NCBI RefSeq assembly: GCF_014199625.1
Contig: NZ_JACHNY010000001.1
Coordinates: 992,001 to 1,056,000 of the forward strand
DNA length: 64,000 nt
Reading direction: 5' to 3'
From: Sphingomonas abaci
GTDB lineage: Bacteria; Pseudomonadota; Alphaproteobacteria; Sphingomonadales; Sphingomonadaceae
In this document: piece by piece, positions 18,676 to 27,680 of the stretch
Layout of the letters: each line of letters begins with the position of its first letter
Numbering within the stretch: position 1 is the stretch's first letter
Notes under the pieces: model-generated
What the model was told of the DNA's origin: nothing
The model's input: the letters and a program-made list of their open reading frames with translations, nothing else
Database searches by the model: none
Position numbers and translations under genes: made by a program

Positions 18676-21174
18676 ATGTCGCTGCGTTTTCGTCTGCTCG
18701 CTTCGATCCCCGCATTGCTGATCGCGGGCGCCGTCCATGCCCAGACGGCGACGCCGCCGGCCGACGCCCAGGCGAGCGACGCCGCCGCCGCGCAGCCCGC
18801 CGCCGATCCGGCCGAATCGCAGGACATCGTCGTCACCGGCGTTGCCCAGGGCCGTAACCGGCTCGACACCTCGGTATCGGTCAGCTCGCTCGATGCCGAC
18901 CTAACCGCCAAGATTCCGCCGCGCAACACCGCCGAGATCCTTCGCAACCTGCCCGGCGTCCGCGTCGAGGCCTCGGGCGGCGAGGGCAACGCCAATATCT
19001 CGGTGCGCGGCCTGCCGGTCGCGTCCGGCGGATCGAAGTTCCTGCAATTGCAGGAGGACGGCCTGCCGGTGCTGGAATTCGGCGACATCATCTTCGGCAA
19101 TGCCGACATCTTCATCCGCAACGACCTGTCGCTGGCCCGCATCGAATCGGTGCGCGGCGGCTCGGCCTCGACCTTCGCCAGCAATTCGCCGGGCGGCATC
19201 ATCAACTTCATTTCCAAGACCGGCGAGCAGGAAGGCGGGTCGTTCCAGCTCTCCTCGGGCCTCGACTACCGGGAGTATCGCGCCGACTTCGCCTATGGCG
19301 GCAAGATCGATGCCCGGACGCGCTATGAGCTCAGCGGCTTCTATCGCCTGGGCGATGGCCCGCGCGACGTCGGCTATGACGCGATGCGCGGCGGGCAGAT
19401 CAAGGCCAACATCACCCGCGAATTCGACCGCGGCTATGTCCGCGTCTACGGCAAGTATCTCGACGATCGCAGCATCGCGTACCTGCCCAATCCGGTGCGC
19501 GTGACCGGCAGCAACGGCGACCCGACCTACACCAACATCCCTGGCTTCTCGATCAACGAGGACACGCTGCACAGCCGCTATATCCGCTCGGTCCTGACCC
19601 TGGATGGCGACAACGACCCGGTCCGCCGCAACATCGGCGACGGGATGCACCCGGTGGTCAAGTCGGTCGGGTTCGAAGGCCAGTATGAGATCGCCGATCG
19701 CTGGACCGTGACCGAGCGGTTCCGCTATTCGGACATTTCCGGCGATTTCGTCTCGCCCTTCCCCGCCGCCGTCGGCGATGCGCAAACCACCGCCAACGGC
19801 TTCGCCGGCGCGGGCGCGCAGCTCTATTATGCCAGCGGCCCGCTCACCGGCCAGCGGATCGTCAATCCCGGCACGCTCGGCGGCAACGGCCTGCTCGCCA
19901 GCGTCGTGCTGTTCGACGTCGACCTGAAAAGCCTGAACAACATCACCAACGACCTGCGCGTCAACGGCAAGGTCGATCTGGGCGGCGGCGCGCTGACGAT
20001 CGCGGCCGGCCTCTACAATTCGCGTCAGGACGTGAAGACCGACTGGCTGTGGACCTCCTTCTTCCAGAGCGTGCAGGGCGACGGCCGGTCGGTGCTGGTC
20101 GACATCCGCAACGCCGCGGGCGTTTCACAGACCGCCGGGGGAACGCTCTATTCGGCGACCTTCTTCGGCAATTGCTGCCGCCGCAGCTATGACATGCGCT
20201 ACACGACCAATGCGCCCTTCGCGCAGCTCGGCTTCGAGATCGGCCGTCTGAACGTCGACGGCAGCGTGCGCTACGACTTCGGCTCGGCCAAGGGCAGCAT
20301 CGCCGGCGACCTGCCCGGCGCGGTGACGACGCGGGCGCAGGACATGAACGGCGATGGCGTGATCTCGCCGGCCGAGCGGACCGTCGCCTTCCTGCCCGCC
20401 AACCGCACCGGCATCGACTATGACTATAGCTACCTGTCCTATTCGGCCGGCGCGAACTACCGGTTGAGCAATCAGCTGGCCGCCTTCGCGCGCTACAGCC
20501 GGGGCGGGCGCGTCAACGCCGATCGTCTGCTATTCGGCCCGACCATCAACCTGCAGACCGGCGGGCTGGTCAACGGCTCCAAGCCCTATGACTTCGTTCG
20601 CCAGGCCGAGGGCGGTCTGAAATATTCGTCCGGCCCGATTGGCCTCTACGCGACCGTGTTCAACGCCCGGACGCAGGAAACCAACTACCTGCTGTCGCAA
20701 CAGCAGTTCACCAGCCGCCGTTACGAAGCCACCGGCGTCGAGTTGGAGGCCCGGTTCCGCGCCGGGCCCTTCTCGCTGACCGCCGCCGGCACTTATACCG
20801 ATGCGAAGATCACGCGCGACGCCACCGACCCCACGCTCGACGGCAATCGTCCGCAGCGACAGGCCGCCTTCGTCTACCAGGCGACGCCGCAGTTCGACTT
20901 CGGTGCCATCAGCTTCGGCGCCAATGTGATCGGCACCACCTCCAGCTATACCCAGCCGGTCAACCAGCTGAAGATGCCCGCCTATACGCAGGTCAACGGC
21001 TTCGTGCTGGTGCGCGCGGCGGACAATGTCAGCTTCAACGTCAACGCCAACAACATCTTCAACGTGAAGGGCATCACCGAGGCGGAGGATGCCGCCATCC
21101 CGTCCAACCAGATCGTGCGCGCCCGCTCGATCAACGGCCGGACGATCGCCGCCTCAGTGCGCTTCGACTTCTGA
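18676..21174 (+). CDS. TonB-dependent outer membrane receptor
   Basis: This 832-residue outer-membrane receptor has a signal peptide (about 1-24, ending VHAQ). An Ala-rich linker leads into a TonB box-like DIVVTG, then the plug domain (NTAEILRNLPGVRVEASGGE, NISVRGLPV, VRGGSASTFASNSPGGIINF) and a 22-strand-type barrel ending in the aromatic VRFDF terminus. The ribosome-binding site CAGGAG lies just upstream of the ATG at 18676; a long upstream in-frame extension is excluded. The LacI-like operator in front suggests a carbohydrate substrate, not an iron complex. No enzyme or inner-membrane transporter follows, so the ligand is open. Confidence 0.93.
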   Translation: MSLRFRLLASIPALLIAGAVHAQTATPPADAQASDAAAAQPAADPAESQDIVVTGVAQGRNRLDTSVSVSSLDADLTAKIPPRNTAEILRNLPGVRVEASGGEGNANISVRGLPVASGGSKFLQLQEDGLPVLEFGDIIFGNADIFIRNDLSLARIESVRGGSASTFASNSPGGIINFISKTGEQEGGSFQLSSGLDYREYRADFAYGGKIDARTRYELSGFYRLGDGPRDVGYDAMRGGQIKANITREFDRGYVRVYGKYLDDRSIAYLPNPVRVTGSNGDPTYTNIPGFSINEDTLHSRYIRSVLTLDGDNDPVRRNIGDGMHPVVKSVGFEGQYEIADRWTVTERFRYSDISGDFVSPFPAAVGDAQTTANGFAGAGAQLYYASGPLTGQRIVNPGTLGGNGLLASVVLFDVDLKSLNNITNDLRVNGKVDLGGGALTIAAGLYNSRQDVKTDWLWTSFFQSVQGDGRSVLVDIRNAAGVSQTAGGTLYSATFFGNCCRRSYDMRYTTNAPFAQLGFEIGRLNVDGSVRYDFGSAKGSIAGDLPGAVTTRAQDMNGDGVISPAERTVAFLPANRTGIDYDYSYLSYSAGANYRLSNQLAAFARYSRGGRVNADRLLFGPTINLQTGGLVNGSKPYDFVRQAEGGLKYSSGPIGLYATVFNARTQETNYLLSQQQFTSRRYEATGVELEARFRAGPFSLTAAGTYTDAKITRDATDPTLDGNRPQRQAAFVYQATPQFDFGAISFGANVIGTTSSYTQPVNQLKMPAYTQVNGFVLVRAADNVSFNVNANNIFNVKGITEAEDAAIPSNQIVRARSINGRTIAASVRFDF

Positions 21175-21183
21175 CCAGGGGCA

Positions 21184-21213
21184 GGGTGGACCGACCATCG
21201 AGTGGGTCCACCC
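21184..21213. terminator. Stem-loop after TonB receptor
   Basis: A perfect 8-bp stem GGGTGGAC/GTCCACCC with a 14-base loop begins nine bases after the receptor stop and before the convergent serine hydrolase. It has no T-run, so termination is plausible but not certain. Confidence 0.45.
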
Positions 21214-21264
21214 GTTCCGCCGCTTGCCGGGGCGGCGGAAGCGGGCCTTGGCGGCGCGATCGGG

Positions 21265-22122
21265 CTATTGCAGCCGCATGAACGCCGCCACCGCGTTGCG
21301 GACGCTGGCGGTGAAGCGGTCGTAGATCATCCGGGACAGTTGCGCGATCATCGGCTGGCGGTCGCGGCCGCCGCGCGCGAACACCGCGATCGCCACGCGG
21401 CGGCCGTCGGGCATGGTGATGAAGCCGACATCGTTGGTGATGCCGTCAAGCGTGCCCGTCTTGTCCTCCACCATCGTGCCGGCGGGCAGAAGCGCGCGGA
21501 TGCGGCGGGTGCCGGTCCGGCACTGGCTCATCAGGCCGAGCAGGAACGACCGGCTCTGCGGTGCCAGCACGGTGTCGCTGTCGAGCGCCTTCAACAACTG
21601 GACCATGGCGACCGGCGTGGCGACGTCCTTGCTGTCGGCGAGATGGCCGCGCTCGCGCAGCAGTTGGGCGATGGTGCGGTCGACCCGCATGCCGATGATC
21701 TTCTGCGACCATAGCCATTGCTGCACCGCTGCCGGACCGCCCAGCGTGGCGAAGAGCTGATCGGCGGCCAGATTGTCGCTATGGACGATCATCGCCTCCA
21801 TCACCTTGGCGGCGGGTCGTCCGGCGATCATTTCGCTCAAGCTGCGCCGGCCGCGATCGACCTCGGTCAGATAGGCGGCGGCGATGGCGAGCTTCACCGT
21901 GCTGGCCATCGGATAGGCAATGTGGCCATTGACCACGGCCGTCGAGCCGTCGCTCAGATCCACCGCGGCGATGCCATAGTCGCCGGTGCGCTGCGCCATC
22001 AGCGCCTGGATCTCGCGCTGGAGATCGGACAGCTCGAACACATTCGCGGCCACCGGGGCCGGGACCATGACGCTGGCCGCAATGCCGGCCAGAAGCAGGC
22101 GGGGCAGCAGGGGGAGACGCAT
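21265..22122 (-). CDS. Class A beta-lactamase-fold serine hydrolase lacking the usual Glu166
   Basis: This 285-residue exported protein has a signal peptide (1-26). The class A active-site landmarks are STVK (74-77), SDN (115-117) and KTG (221-223), and the length fits the family. The omega loop, however, reads VDRTIAQLL around 148-156, where class A enzymes have LDRWEPELN. The general base Glu166 and Asn170 are therefore replaced by hydrophobic residues, and the loop is about two residues longer. Without that Glu, deacylation of beta-lactams should be poor, so it may be a D,D-peptidase/esterase or a penicillin-binding relative. The start has a strong GAGGA site. It stands alone between two receptors. 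Confidence 0.85.
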   Translation of the reverse strand: MRLPLLPRLLLAGIAASVMVPAPVAANVFELSDLQREIQALMAQRTGDYGIAAVDLSDGSTAVVNGHIAYPMASTVKLAIAAAYLTEVDRGRRSLSEMIAGRPAAKVMEAMIVHSDNLAADQLFATLGGPAAVQQWLWSQKIIGMRVDRTIAQLLRERGHLADSKDVATPVAMVQLLKALDSDTVLAPQSRSFLLGLMSQCRTGTRRIRALLPAGTMVEDKTGTLDGITNDVGFITMPDGRRVAIAVFARGGRDRQPMIAQLSRMIYDRFTASVRNAVAAFMRLQ

Positions 22123-22300
22123 CGACCTTCCTCGAACAGGGACATCCAAGACGGCGCCGGCGCCGTCCGGAAGGCGGCAGCACGACGAGTCTCATCTGAC
22201 GACCTTGTCGATGCGGGTTCAAGCGTTTTGATGCGCGGATGCGGTGAATCGCACCGCCGATGCCATCGGGGCGGAGGAACGCTCCCCCCGCCCCGCCCGG

Positions 22301-22681
22301 TCAGGCCTTCTTGCGCGCCCGCTTCGGGGCGGCCGCGGCCTCGGCATCCTCTTCCTCATCCGGCTGTTCCTCGCCGGCCTCGGTCAGCGCTTCGCCCAGC
22401 GCCTTCAGCTTGTCCTGCGACTTGTCGGCCTTGTCGGCGATCTTGGTCGTCGCCGCGCCCAGGCGGTGGAGCAGCGCATGGACTCGGTCGGCGTCCGGCT
22501 CGCTCTTCTCCAGCTGCTTGCGCAGCGAGGCGAGGTCGCGAAGGATGCCCTTGGCGCCCGGCGTATCGAGATCGGCGAGGGCGGCTTCCCAATCCTCCAC
22601 CATGTCGGCGCCCTTGCTCGGCTTGGCGCCCTCCAGCCCCCGGTTGATCGCGTTCATGGTTCCAGCGAATTTCACGGCCAT
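22301..22681 (-). CDS. Conserved-looking hypothetical protein, helical, charged
   Basis: This 126-residue cytoplasmic protein has no signal peptide or membrane span. The sequence is rich in Lys, Asp, Glu, Ala and Leu (LRDLASLRKQLEKSEPDADRVHALLHRLG, then TTKIADKADKSQDKLKALGEAL), predicting long amphipathic helices and possibly a coiled coil. It ends in an acidic stretch (EEEDAEAAAAP) and a basic tail (KRARKKA). I do not recognise the family. The ATG at 22681 has AAGGA eight bases upstream, which supports it as a real gene. Its promoter region is shared with the divergent TonB receptor at 22987. Confidence 0.65.
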   Translation of the reverse strand: MAVKFAGTMNAINRGLEGAKPSKGADMVEDWEAALADLDTPGAKGILRDLASLRKQLEKSEPDADRVHALLHRLGAATTKIADKADKSQDKLKALGEALTEAGEEQPDEEEDAEAAAAPKRARKKA

Positions 22682-22986
22682 CGCTTCATCCTTTTGCCAG
22701 CCAGTGTCGGCTGGACCGCTCAACGAGGCTCGGCCCAAAAAGGAACGGGATATCAAGGTGATCGATGTTAACGCCCATGGCTTTTCCCTTGGCGGCATGG
22801 CGGACCTGCCGGTCGGGGCCACGGTGGCGTCCCGTTGAGGCGGCCTGGGTGCGCCCGCTGGCTTTGAACAAGGCACGATCAGTGGCGGGACGGAGGAAGG
22901 ACCGTCCCTGCGATCCTTTTATGCTAATGCGATTGACTATCATTTTAATCCAGATTATTGCGCCGCTCGACCAAAAGGGGGTTCCA
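22682..22986. other. Divergent intergenic region, 305 bp
   Basis: The gap lies between the hypothetical gene and the TonB receptor at 22987. Apart from the Fur-like sequence at 22929-22947 and the receptor's ribosome-binding site (AAGGGGG just before the ATG), I see no gene, repeat or hairpin of note. Confidence 0.6.
22929..22947. promoter_or_regulatory. Fur-box-like sequence upstream of TonB receptor
   Basis: GCGATTGACTATCATTTTA agrees at 12 of 19 positions with the classical Fur consensus GATAATGATAATCATTATC, including the central TATCATT. It ends 39 bases before the ATG of the receptor at 22987, a usual place for a Fur operator. The match is moderate and the AT-rich run alone could give part of it. 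Confidence 0.4.
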
Positions 22987-25269
22987 ATGCTGCCGTTCCG
23001 ATCGGCTCTGGCCGTGCTGCTTTGTTCCGTCGCGATCCCAGCCGCGGCACAGGTGTCGACGCCGGACAGCGATGCCGGGGAGGCTGCCGACAACGCGATC
23101 GTAGTGCTCGGCGAGAAGGGCCATCGCACGCTGCGCGACACGCCCGCCAGCGTCGCCGTCACCACCGCCGAGACGATCGCCGACCAGAATCTGCTCGACG
23201 TCTATGACGTGCTCCAGCGCACCCCCAATGTTTCGGTCGGCGCGGATCGGACCAGCTTCACCATCCGCGGCATCGACGCCTTCAACGTCTCGGGTGCGGG
23301 GGACGGGGCGCTCGCCAGCGTCTATGTCGATGGCGCGGTGCTGCCGCGCGCGGCGCTCAACACCGGGCCGCTCGACCTGTACGACATCGCGCGCGTCGAG
23401 GTGTTCCGGGGCCCGCAATCGACCGTGCAGGGGCGCAACGCACTGGCCGGCGCGGTGGTGATCCGCACCGCCGATCCCGGGTACGACTGGAGCGCGAAGG
23501 CCCGGGTGATGCTGACCGGGCCCGACGGCCAGCGCCGCGCCGGAGCCGCGATCGGCGGCCCGCTGGTCGACGAACAGCTCGCCTTCCGCCTGGCGGGCGA
23601 GATCGCGCGCAGCGACGGCCTGGTCACCAACACCACCCTGCACCGCGACGCCGATCCGCGCCAGTCGGAGACGCTACGCGCCAAGCTGCTGGCCACGCCG
23701 GATGCGCTGCCCGGTCTGCGCGTGATCGCCACCTATCAGCATGATCGCCACCGGCGCGGCGTCTATGCCTATGAGTTCGATGCCCCCTATGCGCCGACCG
23801 ACCGGATCGTCACCGAGGATGTCGCGACCGACACCCGCACCGTCAGCGACATCGCCACGCTGGAGGCGCAGTATCGCCTGGGGCATGGCTTCGACCTGAC
23901 CTCGATCACCAACGTTTCGAACGTGCGCGCGGATTTCGTCGCCGATCCGGATCGCAACGCCACGCCCGGCCAGCGCAGCCGGGTCAGCGATCCTGCGAAG
24001 ACGGTGCAGCAGGAACTTCGCCTGGGCATCGACCTGCCCTGGGTCCAGGGGCTGGTCGGCGCCTATTATCTGCGCGAGGACAATCGCGGCTATCTGTTCC
24101 AGGCGACCCAGGCGATGAACCTGACGCGGCTGGGCGTCGATCGCCAGTTGCTGGCGCTAGGCCTGAACCAGCCGATGGTGGATGCCGTGCTCGGCCTTTA
24201 TGGCGGCGTCGTCCCGATCCGCAACACGCTGACCCAGCCGCGCCTGACGCGCAATCTGGCCGGCTTCACCGACCTGACCTTCCCGCTGTTCGACCGGCTG
24301 ACGCTGCGCGCGGGCCTCCGCTACGACAATGAGCGTCAGCGTCGCGGCGCGAGCCAGAGCGTCACGCTGAATGGCACCCTGCCCGATCCGGCGCGGCTGC
24401 CGATTCCCGCGCTGGCCCCCGTGGTCACCCGACTCAATGCGCTGCTGCTGGCGACCGCCGCGGGCGCGACCAGCAGCCAGCCGGTCCGCGGCGTCACCTA
24501 TGACGCCTGGCTGCCCAAGCTGGGCCTGACCTGGGACGCCGCCGACAATGTGGGGCTGAGCGCGACGGTGCAGCGCGGCTATCGCGCGGGCGGCGCCGGC
24601 ATCAACCAGTTCCGGGGCCAGGCCTTCACCTATGCGCCGGAATATATTTGGAACTACGAACTGGCGCTGCGTTCCGACTGGCTGGGCGGCCGGCTGAGCG
24701 TCAATGCCAACGCCTATTATATCGACTGGCGGGACCAGCAGGTGGCGGTGCGCCTGACCCCCGGCTCGGTCTTCGACACGCAGGTCGTCAATGCCGGCAG
24801 GTCCCGGCTCTACGGCTTCGAGGCGGAAGTGCGCGGACGGCCGACGCGGACGCTCGATCTCTATGCCGGCATCGGCCATGCCCGGTCGAAGTTCCTCGAC
24901 TTCACCGTGCCGTTCGGAGAGGCGTCGGCCTCGGCGGTCGGCAGCGAGTTCGCCAATGCGCCGCGCTGGACCGGCTCGGCCGGGGCGACGTGGCAGGACA
25001 GGTCCGGCCTGTTCGCCAATGTCAACGCGACCTATCGCGGCGCGTTCTTCCAGACGATCGTCGGTCAGACGATCCGCGACATCCGCCCGCTGACGCTGGT
25101 CAATGCCAAGATCGGCTGGCGCGGCGAGCATGTCGGCGCCTATCTGATCGCCAGCAATCTCTTCGACCGGCAGGTGCCGACCAGCTTCTTCACCGACTTC
25201 GACAACCGGGTGCGCGGCACGGTGTCACAGCCGCGCATCCTGGGGCTGAGCTTCGAAGGACGATTTTAG
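22987..25269 (+). CDS. TonB-dependent receptor, siderophore-type candidate
   Basis: The 760-residue outer-membrane receptor has a signal peptide (cleavage after IPAAAQ), a TonB-box-like AIVVLGEKG, and a plug with VYDVLQRTPNVSVGAD, FTIRGIDAFNVSGAG, VEVFRGPQSTVQGRNALAGAVVIRT. The barrel follows and ends LGLSFEGRF with the terminal Phe. The plug style (FTIRGID...GDGALASVYVDG) fits the siderophore/small-ligand group of TonB receptors. The Fur-like site upstream supports iron regulation. The start ATG is preceded by AAGGGGG. It is followed by a hairpin. No siderophore synthesis genes are in the window. Confidence 0.9.
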   Translation: MLPFRSALAVLLCSVAIPAAAQVSTPDSDAGEAADNAIVVLGEKGHRTLRDTPASVAVTTAETIADQNLLDVYDVLQRTPNVSVGADRTSFTIRGIDAFNVSGAGDGALASVYVDGAVLPRAALNTGPLDLYDIARVEVFRGPQSTVQGRNALAGAVVIRTADPGYDWSAKARVMLTGPDGQRRAGAAIGGPLVDEQLAFRLAGEIARSDGLVTNTTLHRDADPRQSETLRAKLLATPDALPGLRVIATYQHDRHRRGVYAYEFDAPYAPTDRIVTEDVATDTRTVSDIATLEAQYRLGHGFDLTSITNVSNVRADFVADPDRNATPGQRSRVSDPAKTVQQELRLGIDLPWVQGLVGAYYLREDNRGYLFQATQAMNLTRLGVDRQLLALGLNQPMVDAVLGLYGGVVPIRNTLTQPRLTRNLAGFTDLTFPLFDRLTLRAGLRYDNERQRRGASQSVTLNGTLPDPARLPIPALAPVVTRLNALLLATAAGATSSQPVRGVTYDAWLPKLGLTWDAADNVGLSATVQRGYRAGGAGINQFRGQAFTYAPEYIWNYELALRSDWLGGRLSVNANAYYIDWRDQQVAVRLTPGSVFDTQVVNAGRSRLYGFEAEVRGRPTRTLDLYAGIGHARSKFLDFTVPFGEASASAVGSEFANAPRWTGSAGATWQDRSGLFANVNATYRGAFFQTIVGQTIRDIRPLTLVNAKIGWRGEHVGAYLIASNLFDRQVPTSFFTDFDNRVRGTVSQPRILGLSFEGRF

Positions 25270-25274
25270 GGGGT

Positions 25275-25295
25275 GGGGCGGCGAACGGCCGCCCC
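25275..25295. terminator. Stem-loop between convergent genes
   Basis: A perfect 8-bp GC-rich stem GGGGCGGC/GCCGCCCC with a 5-base loop lies between the receptor stop (25269) and the CsbD-like stop (25310). It could end both transcripts; no T-run follows on either side. Confidence 0.5.
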
Positions 25296-25309
25296 ATATC
25301 TGGTGGGGA

Positions 25310-25678
25310 TCAGGCACGGCGACCGTGGATCGTCCAGGCCAGCGCATAGCCGGCGAGCGCCGCCACCACCGACCAGGCGATCGCCGGCTGGCGCGCCACC
25401 ACTGCCCGTGCCCGTTCGCCATTCGCGCGCGCCAATGCCGCGAACCGGCCGGTCGCGTCGATCAGCCGCGCCCGGCCCATTTCGACGGCGGGCGGCGCGG
25501 CCTTGCGCACCTCCTGCGCCAGCGCGCCGGCGCGTCCATAGACATGCTCGCCGGTGCCCGCGACCTGATCGATCACGCCGCCGACCTGCCAGTCGCGCCG
25601 ATCGAACATGTCGCCGGCCGCCTTCTCGATCTTGCCCTTGTAATAGCCGATCGAACCACGAACCTCATGCTTGTTCAT
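25310..25678 (-). CDS. CsbD-like stress protein with C-terminal membrane segment
   Basis: This is a 122-residue protein. The first 50 residues (MNKHEVRGSIGYYKGKIEKAAG, GGVIDQVAGTGEHVYGRA) resemble the CsbD/YjbJ pattern, a small stress-induced domain of unknown biochemical role. A middle basic/Ala-rich stretch leads to a hydrophobic span near the C-terminus (about 100-117, AWSVVAALAGYALAW) ending HGRRA. The fused membrane tail suggests attachment to the inner membrane. I take the ATG at 25678 because the domain starts there; the long open frame further upstream is only the antisense of the glycosyltransferase gene. It is monocistronic. Confidence 0.7.
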   Translation of the reverse strand: MNKHEVRGSIGYYKGKIEKAAGDMFDRRDWQVGGVIDQVAGTGEHVYGRAGALAQEVRKAAPPAVEMGRARLIDATGRFAALARANGERARAVVARQPAIAWSVVAALAGYALAWTIHGRRA

Positions 25679-25918
25679 GACAGAGCCTTTCGTTTCGCGA
25701 ATGGGCGGCCATGGTGCCGGCGTGGGGCGATCGCCACCGCCGTCCGGGCACGCTGCCCGCCATTCCTCATCTATATCAAACGACCGGTCCGGACGTAGAA
25801 CCGCCGATCGCGCCGCCTGTTCCCACCGATCGCATCCGGTATACCGGCCGGCGCCGCCCGCCGGTCGGCGGCGAAAGCCGATGACGCGGCCGGGATGGCC
25901 GGTTACAAGCGGCGCATC

Positions 25919-27046
25919 ATGCATCCGCGCGCCCCGACCCCCACGCTCTCCCCTACCGTCGCCCCCACGCTCTCGATCGTCATTCCTTGCTACAACGAAG
26001 CCGCCTGCCTGGACGTGCTGCACGCCCGCGTCTCCGCCGCCGCGCGCGCGGTGGTGGGCGAGGATTACGAGATCGTGCTGATCAATGACGGCTCGCGCGA
26101 TGACAGCTGGTCGGTGATGCAGCGGCTGAGCGCGGGCGACCCACATCTGGTCGCGATCAACCTGTCGCGCAACCATGGTCACCAGCTGGCGCTGACCGCC
26201 GGGCTCGACCTGTGTTCGGGCGCGGAGATCCTGATCATCGACGCCGATCTGCAGGATCCGCCCGAACTGCTGGGCGAGATGCGCGCGACGATGCACGCGC
26301 AGGCCGCCGATGTCGTCTATGCCGTGCGTCGCCGGCGCGAGGGCGAGACCCTGTTCAAGAAGGCGACCGCCGCCGCCTTCTACCGCGTGCTCGACCGCGT
26401 CACCGACACCGCGATCCCCGTCGACACCGGCGATTTCCGGCTGATGAGCCGCCGTGCGCTCGACGCCTTGCTGTCGCTGCCCGAACAGGCGCGTTTCATC
26501 CGCGGCATGGTCGCCTGGGTCGGCTTCCGCCAGGTGCCCTTCGCCTATGACCGGGCCGAGCGTCATGCCGGCGAGACCAACTATCCCCTCGCCAAGATGA
26601 TCCGGCTGGCGTTCGACGCGGTGACCGGCTTCTCCACCGCGCCGTTGCGCTGGGCCAGCCATCTGGGATTGGCGCTGACCGGCGTGTCGCTGTTGCTGAT
26701 CGTCTATATCGCGATCGGCTGGCTGTCGGGCAGCGCGGTGGCGGGCTGGACCTCGACCATGCTGGTCAATGTCGTGATCGGCGCGGCCCAGATGTTCGTG
26801 TTGGGCATGATCGGCGAATATCTGGGGCGGCTGTACATCGAATCGAAGCGCCGGCCGCTCTATCTGGTCGCCGATGTCGCCGGACCGGTGCGCGGCCGGG
26901 CGACGCTCGGCTTCCAAGCCGACCCCGCCACCGCGCCCGCCGCGCTTCCGTCAGGCGGGCTTCGCCAGCGTGACGATCGAGACGCCGGGGCCCATCGGCA
27001 CCCGGCCGACCAGATGCCGCTCCAGCCGGAAGATCCGCTCGAATAA
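25919..27046 (+). CDS. Family 2 glycosyltransferase, GtrB/ArnC/DPM1-like, with C-terminal membrane spans
   Basis: This membrane-bound glycosyltransferase of about 375 residues transfers sugar from a nucleotide sugar to undecaprenyl phosphate in related enzymes. The GT2 domain has LSIVIPCYNEAACL, INDGSRDDSW, LSRNHGHQLALTAGL, the D-x-D-type IDADLQDPPE, and GDFRLMSRRALDAL. Two hydrophobic spans lie at about 255-275 and 285-310. Start: ATG at 25919 or 25895, neither with a good ribosome-binding site. The last 32 codons overlap the 3' end of the convergent methyltransferase gene and look unconserved. GtrA, its usual flippase partner, is encoded on the other strand at 27681. Confidence 0.87.
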   Translation: MHPRAPTPTLSPTVAPTLSIVIPCYNEAACLDVLHARVSAAARAVVGEDYEIVLINDGSRDDSWSVMQRLSAGDPHLVAINLSRNHGHQLALTAGLDLCSGAEILIIDADLQDPPELLGEMRATMHAQAADVVYAVRRRREGETLFKKATAAAFYRVLDRVTDTAIPVDTGDFRLMSRRALDALLSLPEQARFIRGMVAWVGFRQVPFAYDRAERHAGETNYPLAKMIRLAFDAVTGFSTAPLRWASHLGLALTGVSLLLIVYIAIGWLSGSAVAGWTSTMLVNVVIGAAQMFVLGMIGEYLGRLYIESKRRPLYLVADVAGPVRGRATLGFQADPATAPAALPSGGLRQRDDRDAGAHRHPADQMPLQPEDPLE

Positions 27047-27679
27047 CGCGTTGACCGCGGGCGGCGGCGGCGAATCGTCGCTGTCGTCGCGCCCGGTCAG
27101 CCGGCCCGCCACGCGCGCCGCCGCGGCCAGCGGGAACAGCAGCGAGTTGAAATAGCCCAGCCGCTCCGGCATCAGGCCGGCCTTGGCGATCGCCGCCTTC
27201 AGCGTCGCCTTGGAGTAGCGGCGATGATGATGGTTCACCACGTCGTGCGCGCTCCACATCCATTGGTGCGCCGGCACCGCGATCAGGATCTTGCCGCCGG
27301 GGCGCAGCAGCGACCGCATCCCCGCCAGCGCCGCGACATCGTCCTCGATATGCTCGACCACGTCGAGCACCGCGACCAGGTCGTAATGGCCGCGCGGCAC
27401 ATCGGGCAGGCCGGGCAGCGGCGACGCGCCCACCGGCTTGCCCAGCCGCTGCGACGCGATGGCGCGCGCCGCCGGGTCGATCTCGATCGCATCGACGCTG
27501 CCGAAGGCGGCGAGCATCGGCAGGTTGTGGCCGGTGCCGCAGCCGATCTCCAGGATGCGCGCGCCCTGGGGCAGGTCGGCATAACGGTCGAGATAATCGG
27601 CCAGGATGTCGCGTCGTGCCCGGTACCACCAATGGGTGGAGTCGTGCGCCGCCATGCGGTCGTAGACGATGCGATCCAT
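26951..27679 (-). CDS. Class I SAM-dependent methyltransferase
   Basis: This 242-residue cytoplasmic enzyme has the SAM-binding motif LEIGCGTGHNLP (about 43-54), an acidic motif II (VDAIEID), and YDLVAVLDVVEHIEDD, as in small-molecule methyltransferases (Methyltransf_11/23 type). A later HHRRYSKATL stretch and hydrophobic C-terminal part (FNSLLFPLAAAARVAG) resemble methyltransferases linked with polyprenyl-sugar genes. It starts one base after the GtrA stop on the same strand, so the two are one operon. The end overlaps the convergent glycosyltransferase by 96 bases. The acceptor is unknown. Confidence 0.85.
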   Translation of the reverse strand: MDRIVYDRMAAHDSTHWWYRARRDILADYLDRYADLPQGARILEIGCGTGHNLPMLAAFGSVDAIEIDPAARAIASQRLGKPVGASPLPGLPDVPRGHYDLVAVLDVVEHIEDDVAALAGMRSLLRPGGKILIAVPAHQWMWSAHDVVNHHHRRYSKATLKAAIAKAGLMPERLGYFNSLLFPLAAAARVAGRLTGRDDSDDSPPPPAVNALFERIFRLERHLVGRVPMGPGVSIVTLAKPA

Positions 27680-27680
27680 A

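Noticed and set aside
21265..22122. Antibiotic resistance gene
   Set aside because: Three of the class A motifs are present, but the general base Glu is missing, so I do not call it a beta-lactamase.
25679..26917. Upstream in-frame extension of the CsbD-like gene on the minus strand
   Set aside because: It runs antisense through the family 2 glycosyltransferase, whose motifs are clear. The CsbD-like domain begins exactly at the ATG at 25678.
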